DNA from: JAMZMI01 sp047632435
GTDB taxonomy: Bacteria > Bacteroidota > Bacteroidia > Cytophagales > Cyclobacteriaceae
Assembly: GCA_047632435.1 (NCBI GenBank)
Contig: JBLICU010000062.1
Span: forward strand, 1 to 20,914
Direction of reading: 5' to 3'
Length of the DNA stretch: 20,914 nucleotides
The position numbers and the translations under genes are program-made. Under the pieces are notes generated by a model. That model ran no database searches and was not told where the DNA came from. It saw only the letters and a program-made list of their open reading frames with translations. Below, piece after piece: positions 14,276 through 20,914 of this stretch (position 1 is its first letter; every line of letters starts with the position of its first letter).

Positions 14276-17055
14276 TAAGCACAAGTCGCATTATAATTTT
14301 ATTGTTATTGGTTTTTGGAGTGTCATTAAAAACCGCTGCACAAAATACAGATAGTCTCAAGGGCTATCTTGAAAATGTGGATGCATTGGATTTAAAAAGG
14401 ATTCAGACGAAATTCATCCAATCCACTCAAAACCCTGATCAAAAGGAATTGGCTCAAACTTATCTGATTTGGGCTGGATATCTCAACGAATCTGGCAAAT
14501 ACGATTCGGCTAAGGTCTTATACAAATACGCTGTAGAATTATTTGAAATAGTCAACGCAAAATCACAGTTGGCTAATGCTAAAATGGAATTGGCTGATTT
14601 TCTTATTAATGAAGATAATTATGCGGAATCGCTGAAACTCAACCATGAGGCATATGATCTATATGTAACACTGGGTGATTCTTTGAATATATACTATTCC
14701 CTTGCCGCGATAGGAATCAACCATGACTATATGGGTGATCACGATTTGGCTATCACATTTTATAGAGAATGTATTGATATAGCCAATGCCATCGGTCGAG
14801 ATATAGGCGTAGCTTCCATGTATCACAATCTGGGGGGCATTTATTCGGATGAAAAGAATTTTCAGCTCGCACTTGATTATTATGACAAGTCAAGAAAAAT
14901 CGCAGAAAATATGAAAAATTGGAGCTTGGTGGCTTCAAACTATCAAGGGCTTTATCTGACATATCAAAGAATGGAATTGAAATCAGAGTCATTTGTTAAC
15001 TTGAAAAATGCATACAAATACGCCTTATTAAGTGAGGTAAAAAAGCAAATTGGCTTTGCTTATCAGGGTCATGGTTCTTACTTTTTGGACATAGGTAACT
15101 ATGATTCGAGCATATATTATTCGAAAAAGGCCTTAGCTCTGGCTCAAAGTCTGAACAATGGTCAAATCACGTCCAATGCCTACAGCAATTTGCAACAGGC
15201 TTATTATAAGATCGGGGATTATAAGCAAGCCTATGATTTCTATGCAAAAGAAGTCGCTATGGATGACTCTGTATATACAATCGAAAACAGCCAATTGATT
15301 GAATCAATTAAAACCCAATTTGAAACTGAGAAGAAGGAGCGCGAATTGGTCGAAAAAAACTTACAGCTACAAACAGCAGATTACAACTTAAAAAGACAGA
15401 GCTTCTACCAAACGTTGTTAATCATTGCTTTAGTTTTTCTTTTTATAGTTGTCTTTCTGGTATATCGCGGATATGTCCTAAGGAAGAAGGCCAATGATCA
15501 GCTGACACAGAAGAACACGGAGATAGCATCTCAAAACGAAAAAATAAAGGGAATCAATGAAATGAAAAGTCGCTGGTTCATCAATGTAGCACATGAGCTG
15601 CGAACGCCTCTGACTCTGATAAAAGGCCCTATCCACAAAATTTTGAATACCGAGGAACTTACTCCTGACATGGAAGAAGATTTGGAGTTGGTTTATAAAA
15701 ACACCCAAAATTTGGTGAAACTTGTCAATGAAATTCTTGATTTATCCAAGTTGGAAGATGGTGAAATGGCCCTCAACAAACAGATTGTTAATATCAATGA
15801 GCTAGGCAAACAGGTTATTTCAATTTTTACAACCAAAGCAAAGGATCAGGGAGTTAAGATCATTTGGGAGGATGCAGCAACGCCGTTTATGAATGTGGAT
15901 GGTAATAAAATTTCGAAAATCATAATCAATCTAATATCTAATGCCTTGAGATTTACAGATCCTGGAGGCAGCATTAACATACGCACAATTATCAATGATC
16001 AAATAAAATTGACCGTGAAAGATACAGGTCAGGGAATAGAGCAAGAAGATTTGCCTCATATTTTCGATCGTTTTTACCAAGCTCCAAGTTCAAAAAATGC
16101 TGGTGGAACTGGAGTTGGCTTGGCTTTGTCACGGGAGATTGCCATACTACATGGAGGGAGTCTCGAAGTTCAAAGCGAATTTCTCAAAGGCACCACTTTT
16201 ACCTTGTATTTACCCATTCATATCATAGCTCAGGCGCCAGAAACCATCGAAACTACTCAGGTAGAAACGGCACTTCAAGACAATTTCGTACCAATAGATA
16301 TTTTGTCACGTTTGAGCGATAAACCCATTCTTCTCATCGTTGAGGACAATTCGGATATGAGAAAATATGTTTCCGGATTGCTGAAACCATATTTTGAAGT
16401 GAGACAAGCCATAAACGGACTGGAGGGCCTCAAGATTCTGGAGAAAGATAAAGTCAAGATAATTATTTCAGATATGATGATGCCGGAGATGGATGGCCTG
16501 GCCTTTTCAAAAAAGGTAAAGGCAACTCCTGAATGGAATAAAATCCCTTTCATCCACTTGACAGCACTGTCTGATGATGCCACAAAAAAGGAAGCGTTGA
16601 GGATTGGTATAGATGACTATCTGCAAAAGCCATTTGATCCAGAGGAGTTGATCATTCGGTTGCAGAATTTGTATCAAAATGCGGCTTTTCGTATGGAAGA
16701 AGAGCCAGATAAGGAAGAGTCCATTTCATTTGATGATAAGCTTCTGAAAAAACTGCGTGATGAGGTGATGGATCGTATCTCTGATTCTAATTTCAATGTC
16801 CTGAGCCTGGCAGATTGTGCGGCCATGAGTGAAAGACAGATTTATAGATACCTGAAAAATGCAACAGGATTAACACCACTTCAGTTTATTCAGGAGATCA
16901 AACTTAACAAAGCCATGGAGCTTGCACAGAAGCGGGTGTATCTAAGTAGTAACGAACTTGCAGCTGCTGTTGGGTTTCAGTACTCACCTTATTTTTCCAC
17001 TCTTTTTGAAAAGAGATTTGGTAAAAAGCCTTCGGCATATTTGAAAGCGGGTTGA
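14272..17055 (+). CDS. Hybrid two-component regulator: TPR sensor, histidine kinase, receiver, AraC-type output
   Basis: This 927-residue protein holds a whole signalling pathway. A signal peptide (about 1-24, ending TAAQ) is followed by a helical region of TPR-like repeats (about 60-330), for example LGGIYSDEKNFQLALDYYDK (187-206). It then has a coiled coil (340-375), one membrane segment (378-399) and a second coiled coil. HisKA carries His441 in NVAHELRTPLT. The ATPase has the N-box with Asn553/Asn557, DTGQGI (584-589) and GGTGVGLAL (611-619). The receiver has Glu691/Asp692, phosphoacceptor Asp734 in ISDMMMPEMDG, Thr764 and Lys786. An AraC-type helix-turn-helix domain ends the chain (about 840-925). 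The TPR region should lie in the periplasm. The only possible start is TTG 14272: a TAG in frame at 14242 excludes an upstream ATG. The ligand and target genes are unknown. Confidence 0.93.
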   Translation: MISTSRIIILLLLVFGVSLKTAAQNTDSLKGYLENVDALDLKRIQTKFIQSTQNPDQKELAQTYLIWAGYLNESGKYDSAKVLYKYAVELFEIVNAKSQLANAKMELADFLINEDNYAESLKLNHEAYDLYVTLGDSLNIYYSLAAIGINHDYMGDHDLAITFYRECIDIANAIGRDIGVASMYHNLGGIYSDEKNFQLALDYYDKSRKIAENMKNWSLVASNYQGLYLTYQRMELKSESFVNLKNAYKYALLSEVKKQIGFAYQGHGSYFLDIGNYDSSIYYSKKALALAQSLNNGQITSNAYSNLQQAYYKIGDYKQAYDFYAKEVAMDDSVYTIENSQLIESIKTQFETEKKERELVEKNLQLQTADYNLKRQSFYQTLLIIALVFLFIVVFLVYRGYVLRKKANDQLTQKNTEIASQNEKIKGINEMKSRWFINVAHELRTPLTLIKGPIHKILNTEELTPDMEEDLELVYKNTQNLVKLVNEILDLSKLEDGEMALNKQIVNINELGKQVISIFTTKAKDQGVKIIWEDAATPFMNVDGNKISKIIINLISNALRFTDPGGSINIRTIINDQIKLTVKDTGQGIEQEDLPHIFDRFYQAPSSKNAGGTGVGLALSREIAILHGGSLEVQSEFLKGTTFTLYLPIHIIAQAPETIETTQVETALQDNFVPIDILSRLSDKPILLIVEDNSDMRKYVSGLLKPYFEVRQAINGLEGLKILEKDKVKIIISDMMMPEMDGLAFSKKVKATPEWNKIPFIHLTALSDDATKKEALRIGIDDYLQKPFDPEELIIRLQNLYQNAAFRMEEEPDKEESISFDDKLLKKLRDEVMDRISDSNFNVLSLADCAAMSERQIYRYLKNATGLTPLQFIQEIKLNKAMELAQKRVYLSSNELAAAVGFQYSPYFSTLFEKRFGKKPSAYLKAG

Positions 17056-17070
17056 ATATGCACCTTTTAC

Positions 17071-17139
17071 ATTCATGTGAATCACTGGAATTGATAAACT
17101 TGTGCCCATTCTAGCTTCAAAGTCTTTATTCACATGCAT
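17071..17139. repeat. Inverted repeat in the gap after the hybrid kinase
   Basis: ATTCATGTGAAT (17071-17082) is complementary at 11 of 12 positions to ATTCACATGCAT (17128-17139), separated by 45 nt. The left arm is itself nearly palindromic. It lies between the hybrid kinase stop and the promoter candidate of the next gene. Such paired sites can be operator half-sites for looping or dimer binding, including for the kinase's own AraC domain, but this is inference. Confidence 0.3.
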
Positions 17140-17147
17140 TTAGAGCT

Positions 17148-17165
17148 TCTTCATCGAAGATTTTT
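17148..17165 (+). terminator. Weak candidate terminator after the hybrid kinase
   Basis: TCTTC (17148-17152) and GAAGA (17156-17160) pair around ATC and are followed by five T residues (17161-17165). The stem is only 5 bp, so the call is tentative. The place, 93 nt after the kinase stop and just before the next promoter candidate, is suitable. Confidence 0.3.
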
Positions 17166-17186
17166 ATGACAGTTTTTCAATAAAAC

Positions 17187-17194
17187 TAACTTTG
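17187..17194 (+). promoter_or_regulatory. Candidate Bacteroidota -7 promoter element
   Basis: TAACTTTG matches the Bacteroidota -7 consensus TAnnTTTG exactly and is 25 nt before the start of the His-cluster protein gene. No good -33 TTTG is seen at the expected distance. The T-rich stretch at 17173-17178 may stand in for it. Confidence 0.45.
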
Positions 17195-17219
17195 GAATTC
17201 AATTAACCAATTATTTCAC

Positions 17220-17684
17220 ATGGGAAAATCATTTGTGTTATTGTTCATCTTACTATTTGCAAATTTCGCCCTATCAGCACAGTTTTTTTCAGGGTATTTT
17301 GTGAGCGATGTGCCAATTGATGATTTTGAGCATCTCAAGATTCATCATCACCATTCAAGCCATCACAAATACGAAGGAAACCTTATGGTCAAAGGTTTTT
17401 CTGAACATGGAGAAATATGGGAAATGAATGCGGAAATGATCACAGGTGATAAAGCAGATTTTTTCATTAAAGAATTTGGGGGTGACTATAGCATTGTGAC
17501 TGTTTATGAAATTAAAATATATTTTGATGGAATTGAGGAAGATTTTATCCTAATGGGTTACGAAGAATCTGACGGTCATCCAGCTTTTGTAGTGGTGGAG
17601 GAAGTATATAGTGATGAAGATGAATCGAATTTGATTAAGCTTAAATCGTTCAAGCTTAAAAAAGCCCATCATATGGAAAAGTGA
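17220..17684 (+). CDS. Small secreted protein with a histidine cluster, unknown function
   Basis: I do not recognise this 154-residue protein. It has a clear signal peptide (hydrophobic residues 5-18, likely cleaved after ALSA, leaving Gln21 at the new N-terminus). There is no lipobox and no second membrane segment, so it should be periplasmic, surface or secreted. Shortly after the signal comes a histidine-rich stretch, His38 and then HHHHSSHH at 42-49, followed by a beta-rich acidic body with many Glu/Asp and alternating hydrophobic residues. A further HH lies near the end (AHHMEK). The clustered histidines could bind metal ions such as zinc, copper or nickel, but no known metal-chaperone family is evident. 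It follows the hybrid kinase in the same direction with its own promoter candidate, so it may be a target of that regulator. Its last eight codons lie within or next to a terminator hairpin. Confidence 0.8.
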   Translation: MGKSFVLLFILLFANFALSAQFFSGYFVSDVPIDDFEHLKIHHHHSSHHKYEGNLMVKGFSEHGEIWEMNAEMITGDKADFFIKEFGGDYSIVTVYEIKIYFDGIEEDFILMGYEESDGHPAFVVVEEVYSDEDESNLIKLKSFKLKKAHHMEK

Positions 17685-17693
17685 TGGGCTTTT
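17660..17693. terminator. Strong bidirectional terminator between convergent genes
   Basis: AAAAGCCCATCA (17660-17671) and TGATGGGCTTTT (17682-17693) form a perfect 12-bp stem with a 10-nt loop. T-runs lie on the 3' side in both directions: TTTT within the right arm on the plus strand, and the complement of the A-run at 17658-17663 on the minus strand. The left arm codes for the last residues of the secreted protein and its stop codon lies in the right arm. The minus-strand gene ends 17 nt away, so one hairpin probably ends both transcripts. Confidence 0.85.
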
Positions 17694-17709
17694 CTAAATA
17701 CAGCTTATT

Positions 17710-19224
17710 CTATTCGTCCACTCTGTTGAGTACAGAATCAGGATAATACCTGTTTGACAAAGCCACCATTTCATCACCTTTCACAAACATGCCAATGGTA
17801 ATATCGTCCGTGTGTGTGATGCCACAAGCACCCAGTAATTCCAAAACCGCATGTATAGTGTTTTTATGGAAATTATAAACCCTCTCAGATTTGTCTGTAA
17901 CAACTAAACCTTTAGCAAGCATTTTATCGGTGGTGGCTACACCGGTAGGACAGTCATTTGAATTGCATCTTAGCGCCTGAATACAACCCAAACTGAACAT
18001 AAATGCTCTGGCCGAATTACAAATATCAGCTCCAAGTGCGCGCATTCTTAAAATCGAAAAGGCAGTCAACACTTTGCCACTTGCGATTATTTTGATTTCA
18101 TCTCGCAGGTTGTATTTTATCAAAGTGCTCTGTACAAAGATCAGTGCTGGCTCTAATGGTATCCCTACAGAATCTGAGAATTCAAGCGGAGCAGCGCCCG
18201 TACCGCCTTCGGCACCATCCACTGTGATGAAATCGGGCCAAATTTTCAATTCAACCATCTTTTTCACCAGATCAATGAATTCTTCTGTCCGACCAATACA
18301 CAGCTTAAACCCGACAGGTTTACCATCAGATAAATCACGTAGGTTCTTGATGAAGTTTAATAAGTCGGTTGCATTTTTGATATTTTTATGCCCTGGAGGT
18401 GATAGGACAGTTGTAAAAGGTTTTACACCTCTGATACGAGCGATTTCTTCATTGTTTTTTATTGCGGGTAGCACACCCCCATGGCCAGGTTTAGCACCTT
18501 GAGATATTTTCAGTTCTATCATTTTGATCTGATCAAGTGCAACTCTAGCCTTGTATTTCTCGGGATCAAAATCACCTTCAGGAGTTCTGCAACCAAAATA
18601 CCCAGTTCCGATTTGCCATACCAAGTCTCCGCCTCCGGCAATGTGATAATCTGATACACTTCCTTCCCCGGTATTGTGATAAAAATTTCCTTTTTTAGCT
18701 CCTTTGTTCAGTGCAAGAACAGCATTCGAACTTAATGCGCCATAACTCATGGCTGAAATATTAAGAATCGAGGCAGAATAAAGGTGCTTACAAAAAGAGC
18801 CTCCGATCATCACCCTTGGAAATTCGTCAAATGGGTGTATAGCATATATAGAATGTCGAATCGCCTCATAGGAAGGTGTGTTGAGATTAAGTTGTGTTCC
18901 AAATGGATGGGTGTCATTGACACCCTTTGCTCTTCGGTACACCAACGATCTGTGGTTGCGGCTGAAAGGAGTTCCATCCGTTGATCTTTCAATAAAATAT
19001 TGTTGGATTTCAGGAGAGATCATTTCGAAAAAGTACCTGAAATAGCCAAGCAGGGGAAAGTTTTTGAGAATGGTATGGCTACTTTGAAACTTGCTGTTCA
19101 TTAAACCAATGATTGTCAATGGAACAAGAATTATATAGCTATACCACCAGGCAGGGTAGAAGTATCCCATTATACCCACTATGATTAGTGTTAAAGGGGC
19201 AACAAAATAAAAGGTATGTCTCAT
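17710..19224 (-). CDS. FMN-binding glutamate synthase family protein, membrane-anchored
   Basis: This 504-residue protein matches the FMN/Fe-S synthase domain of glutamate synthase, without the glutamine amidotransferase and C-terminal beta-helix domains. Family motifs in order are SAMSYGALS (158-166), NTGEGSVSDYH (184-194), GAKPGHGG (243-250) and VDGAEGGTGAAP (335-346). The [3Fe-4S] cysteines are Cys414, Cys420 and Cys425 with the exact C-x5-C-x4-C spacing of GltB. The first ~45 residues hold two hydrophobic segments, so it is likely tied to the inner membrane. The true reaction is unknown. Ammonia-dependent or ferredoxin-linked glutamate synthesis has been suggested for related archaeal-type proteins, but no GltD-like partner is adjacent. 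The stop lies just past the shared terminator, and 117 nt separate its start from the oxidoreductase gene upstream. Confidence 0.88.
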   Translation of the reverse strand: MRHTFYFVAPLTLIIVGIMGYFYPAWWYSYIILVPLTIIGLMNSKFQSSHTILKNFPLLGYFRYFFEMISPEIQQYFIERSTDGTPFSRNHRSLVYRRAKGVNDTHPFGTQLNLNTPSYEAIRHSIYAIHPFDEFPRVMIGGSFCKHLYSASILNISAMSYGALSSNAVLALNKGAKKGNFYHNTGEGSVSDYHIAGGGDLVWQIGTGYFGCRTPEGDFDPEKYKARVALDQIKMIELKISQGAKPGHGGVLPAIKNNEEIARIRGVKPFTTVLSPPGHKNIKNATDLLNFIKNLRDLSDGKPVGFKLCIGRTEEFIDLVKKMVELKIWPDFITVDGAEGGTGAAPLEFSDSVGIPLEPALIFVQSTLIKYNLRDEIKIIASGKVLTAFSILRMRALGADICNSARAFMFSLGCIQALRCNSNDCPTGVATTDKMLAKGLVVTDKSERVYNFHKNTIHAVLELLGACGITHTDDITIGMFVKGDEMVALSNRYYPDSVLNRVDE

Positions 19225-19341
19225 AGGTTAAGAAAATTGCGAATATTCTCTTACAAGATAAGATTATTTTCACGAATAGATAAATTCCGAAATATCAAAT
19301 GAATCGTAAAATCAAGTGAACGAATTTGCATTGTCTCATGG

Positions 19342-20364
19342 TCACCATCTTATAGCGACTTTCCCCACAGATTTCCGCAAACCAAGATAGTCATGTGCTT
19401 GTGCCAATTCAGTATGCGAAAATTCAGTTCCTTTAGTTGGTTTTATTTCGCCTGCTGCAGCCAATGCAATCACAGCATCCAAACATCTCTTTAATGCCAA
19501 AGGCTTATTGTCAGCAATACGAAGCATGTTGATGCCAATGAGCGAAGTGGATTTGGAGACAAATCCAATCGGGCTCCAGAATCCAAATCCGAAGAGTAAT
19601 TTGATCATTTTATAAATATTTCCCCTTGCTTCAGTCAATTTTGAAGCACCATACAGAACGACCCTACCTCCTGCATTTAAAAGTTTAAAGTCTTTCTTGA
19701 CATAATCGCCACCCACCGGATTGAACGTGGCATCTAGTTTACCTTTGAAACCAAGTTCGTCTACCACCTGTAGGTAGTCATTCTCTCGGTAATTAATTGG
19801 AAAATCCACACCGAGGGCTTTTAGGTATTCCATTTTTTCTACGGATCCTGCGGTACCGAAAATGACACAACCTTTTCTTTTTAATAACTGAATCAAAGCA
19901 GTGCCAACTCCTCCTGCCGCTGCATGTATTAGTACATGATCTCCTTTGTGAAGTCTTACTGTTTCTTCAGCAGCAAAATAGGCGGTGATGTATTGAGTAG
20001 CCAAAGCTGTGGCTTCAGTAATGGTAAGCGTTTCAGGAATCTTTACAACTGCCATTTCATTTGAAATGACGTGATCTGCATAACCTCCGAATCTGGTAAA
20101 TGCCAACACCCTATCTCCCACTTTAAGAGAAGTGACATCAGCGCCTACAGCCTTTATATGACCCACATTTTCATAACCAATGACCGCTGGCAAAGGTGGA
20201 CAGTCTTTGTATATACCAAGCCGTGCCATCACATCAGCGAAGTTCAGACCGAAACCTTCTGACGCTATCAAAACTTCTCCAGCCTTGGGCACAGGAGTGG
20301 GCATTTCAATAAGTGAGAAGGCTTGTTTTGCCGCTCCATTTTTTACTAGTTGATATGCTCTCAT
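19342..20364 (-). CDS. MDR-family quinone oxidoreductase, VAT-1-like
   Basis: This is a medium-chain dehydrogenase/reductase of 340 residues. The N-terminal GroES-like part contains GFGLNFADVMARLGIY (37-52) and PPLPAVIGYENVGHI (56-70). The NADPH-binding part has HAAAGGVGTALIQLLK (147-162). The cysteine/histidine zinc ligands of alcohol dehydrogenases are missing, so it is a zinc-free reductase of the quinone oxidoreductase/VAT-1 type. A central segment, FGFWSPIGFVSKSTSLIGINM, is typical of the VAT-1 side. It probably reduces a quinone or an activated double bond with NADPH; the substrate is unknown. An A-rich run precedes the ATG. It lies between a channel gene and the glutamate-synthase-like gene, all on the same strand, without overlaps, and I see no functional link. 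Confidence 0.88.
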   Translation of the reverse strand: MRAYQLVKNGAAKQAFSLIEMPTPVPKAGEVLIASEGFGLNFADVMARLGIYKDCPPLPAVIGYENVGHIKAVGADVTSLKVGDRVLAFTRFGGYADHVISNEMAVVKIPETLTITEATALATQYITAYFAAEETVRLHKGDHVLIHAAAGGVGTALIQLLKRKGCVIFGTAGSVEKMEYLKALGVDFPINYRENDYLQVVDELGFKGKLDATFNPVGGDYVKKDFKLLNAGGRVVLYGASKLTEARGNIYKMIKLLFGFGFWSPIGFVSKSTSLIGINMLRIADNKPLALKRCLDAVIALAAAGEIKPTKGTEFSHTELAQAHDYLGLRKSVGKVAIRW

Positions 20365-20414
20365 TTTTTTTTGGTATTTGGTACAATTTACATGTTGCTT
20401 GGAATAAATAACTC

Positions 20415-20492
20415 GTTCACCGCTTACGGTTGACCAAGCATTGTCGACTCAAAACTGTTCACCGTTTTCTGCTCATCGTCCCCGGTTCATTG
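20415..20492. repeat. Short degenerate GTTCACCG-type repeats
   Basis: GTTCACCG occurs at 20415-20422 and 20457-20464, with a variant GTTCATTG at 20485-20492. They lie in the 122-nt gap upstream of the oxidoreductase gene and reach the stop codon of the channel gene. Reiterated GTTCACCG/GTTTAC-like strings of this kind are scattered through some Bacteroidota intergenic regions. The function is unknown and the copy number here is small. Confidence 0.35.
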
Positions 20493-20914
20493 TTTACTAA
20501 AATGCTCATTCATCCTCAACCGTAGCTCATCTTTTCCAAGGTAATTGGGTGACAATGAAGGCTGCCCTGGGAAGGTTTCCATTTGGAGCGTTTGTGTCGG
20601 GAATGCAAAATTAACTCCTAGTTTATCTGCCAGTTTCAGGATTTCAATCAAAATCTCATGTCTTGCCTTTAGTTCCGCAGACCAATCGGGCACCTCAAAG
20701 AATATGTAAAACATGATATTCAATGAAAAAGAAGCCATGTCATTGAAATAAATATTGTAGTAATCCTTTCGTGTGTCGGGATGATTTTCAACAATCTTTC
20801 TGAGTCCTTCCACAAATGTTTCTATTAGCACTGGTGGTGTATCGTAAGTCACTGCGATTTGAGTATAGAATCTTCGATACTGTCTCAGCCCATGATTGTC
20901 TATGGTGCTATCGG
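20487..20914 (-). CDS. MscS-family mechanosensitive channel, C-terminal part (5' end outside window)
   Basis: The frame is open to the window edge, so only about the last 141 residues are seen. They begin D-S-T-I-D-N-H-G-L-R-Q-Y-R-R-F-Y, and then IAVTYDTPP, which is the classic segment linking the MscS beta domain to its C-terminal alpha/beta domain. Later marks are the FSLNIMFYIFFEV strand and the LGVNFAFPTQTLQME close to the end, both standard for the family. The pore helix and membrane segments lie outside the window. A possible GTG start at 20852 is internal and should not be used. Family members open under membrane tension to release solutes during osmotic downshift. Which subfamily, and how many membrane spans it has, cannot be told from this part. 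Confidence 0.9.
   Translation of the reverse strand, partial: DSTIDNHGLRQYRRFYTQIAVTYDTPPVLIETFVEGLRKIVENHPDTRKDYYNIYFNDMASFSLNIMFYIFFEVPDWSAELKARHEILIEILKLADKLGVNFAFPTQTLQMETFPGQPSLSPNYLGKDELRLRMNEHFSKQ

Noticed and set aside
18074..18502. Plus-strand open frame of 142 codons opposite the glutamate-synthase-like gene
   Set aside because: It lies fully inside a well-supported minus-strand gene with intact motifs; its translation has no recognisable domain.
20487..20852. GTG at 20852 as the start of a small stand-alone protein
   Set aside because: The same frame continues upstream with the conserved MscS motif G-L-R-x-Y-R-R, so the gene extends beyond the window.
1..20914. CRISPR array, insertion sequence, prophage, tRNA or rRNA
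   Set aside because: No spaced repeat series, transposase or integrase, cloverleaf or rRNA-like stretch was seen by eye on either strand.

Overview
The window reads as chromosomal DNA from a Bacteroidota bacterium, most likely a free-living Cytophagales or Flavobacteriia relative. The grounds are AT-rich intergenic DNA, weak or absent Shine-Dalgarno sequences, two good matches to the Bacteroidota -7 promoter element TAnnTTTG, signal peptides ending in Ala-Gln, a hybrid sensor kinase fused to an AraC-type regulator, and protein families typical of the phylum such as DUF4861. I cannot name the genus.

Positions 1-7979 hold one co-directional hexuronate cluster. It contains the 3' end of a DUF4861-type gene, kduI, kduD, uxaC, kdgK, kdgA and a three-gene TRAP transporter (dctP, dctQ, dctM). 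KduI and KduD turn the product of unsaturated oligo-uronides (pectin-type lyase products) into 2-keto-3-deoxygluconate (KDG). UxaC isomerises free galacturonate or glucuronate. KdgK phosphorylates KDG, and KdgA cleaves the product into pyruvate and glyceraldehyde-3-phosphate. The TRAP system is the probable uptake route for the uronates. No uxaA/uxaB-type genes, polysaccharide lyases or SusC/SusD genes are visible, so the cluster probably continues upstream.

Positions 7980-8909 are a loosely packed junction with one small DUF1801 gene. At 8910-12048 glpK and glpD form a glycerol catabolic pair with no glycerol facilitator next to it. At 12130-14114 a class I/II aminotransferase and tyrA overlap by ATGA and form a tyrosine-biosynthesis bicistron with a candidate promoter and a candidate terminator.

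Positions 14272-17055 encode one large membrane protein: periplasmic TPR repeats, histidine kinase, receiver and AraC-type DNA-binding domain in one chain. It is followed by a small secreted protein with a histidine cluster (17220-17684). That gene ends inside a strong hairpin shared with the convergent gene on the other strand.

The rest is on the minus strand: an FMN/Fe-S glutamate-synthase-related protein with an N-terminal membrane anchor, a VAT-1-like quinone-oxidoreductase-family enzyme, and the C-terminal part of an MscS-type mechanosensitive channel cut by the window edge. No rRNA, tRNA, CRISPR array, insertion sequence or phage gene is recognisable. Most of the window is ordinary metabolism. 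The points most worth a second look are the lipoprotein-type TRAP receptor in a Bacteroidota uronate operon, the TPR-sensing one-protein phosphorelay with a mini-ORF overlapping its TTG start, and the His-cluster secreted protein.
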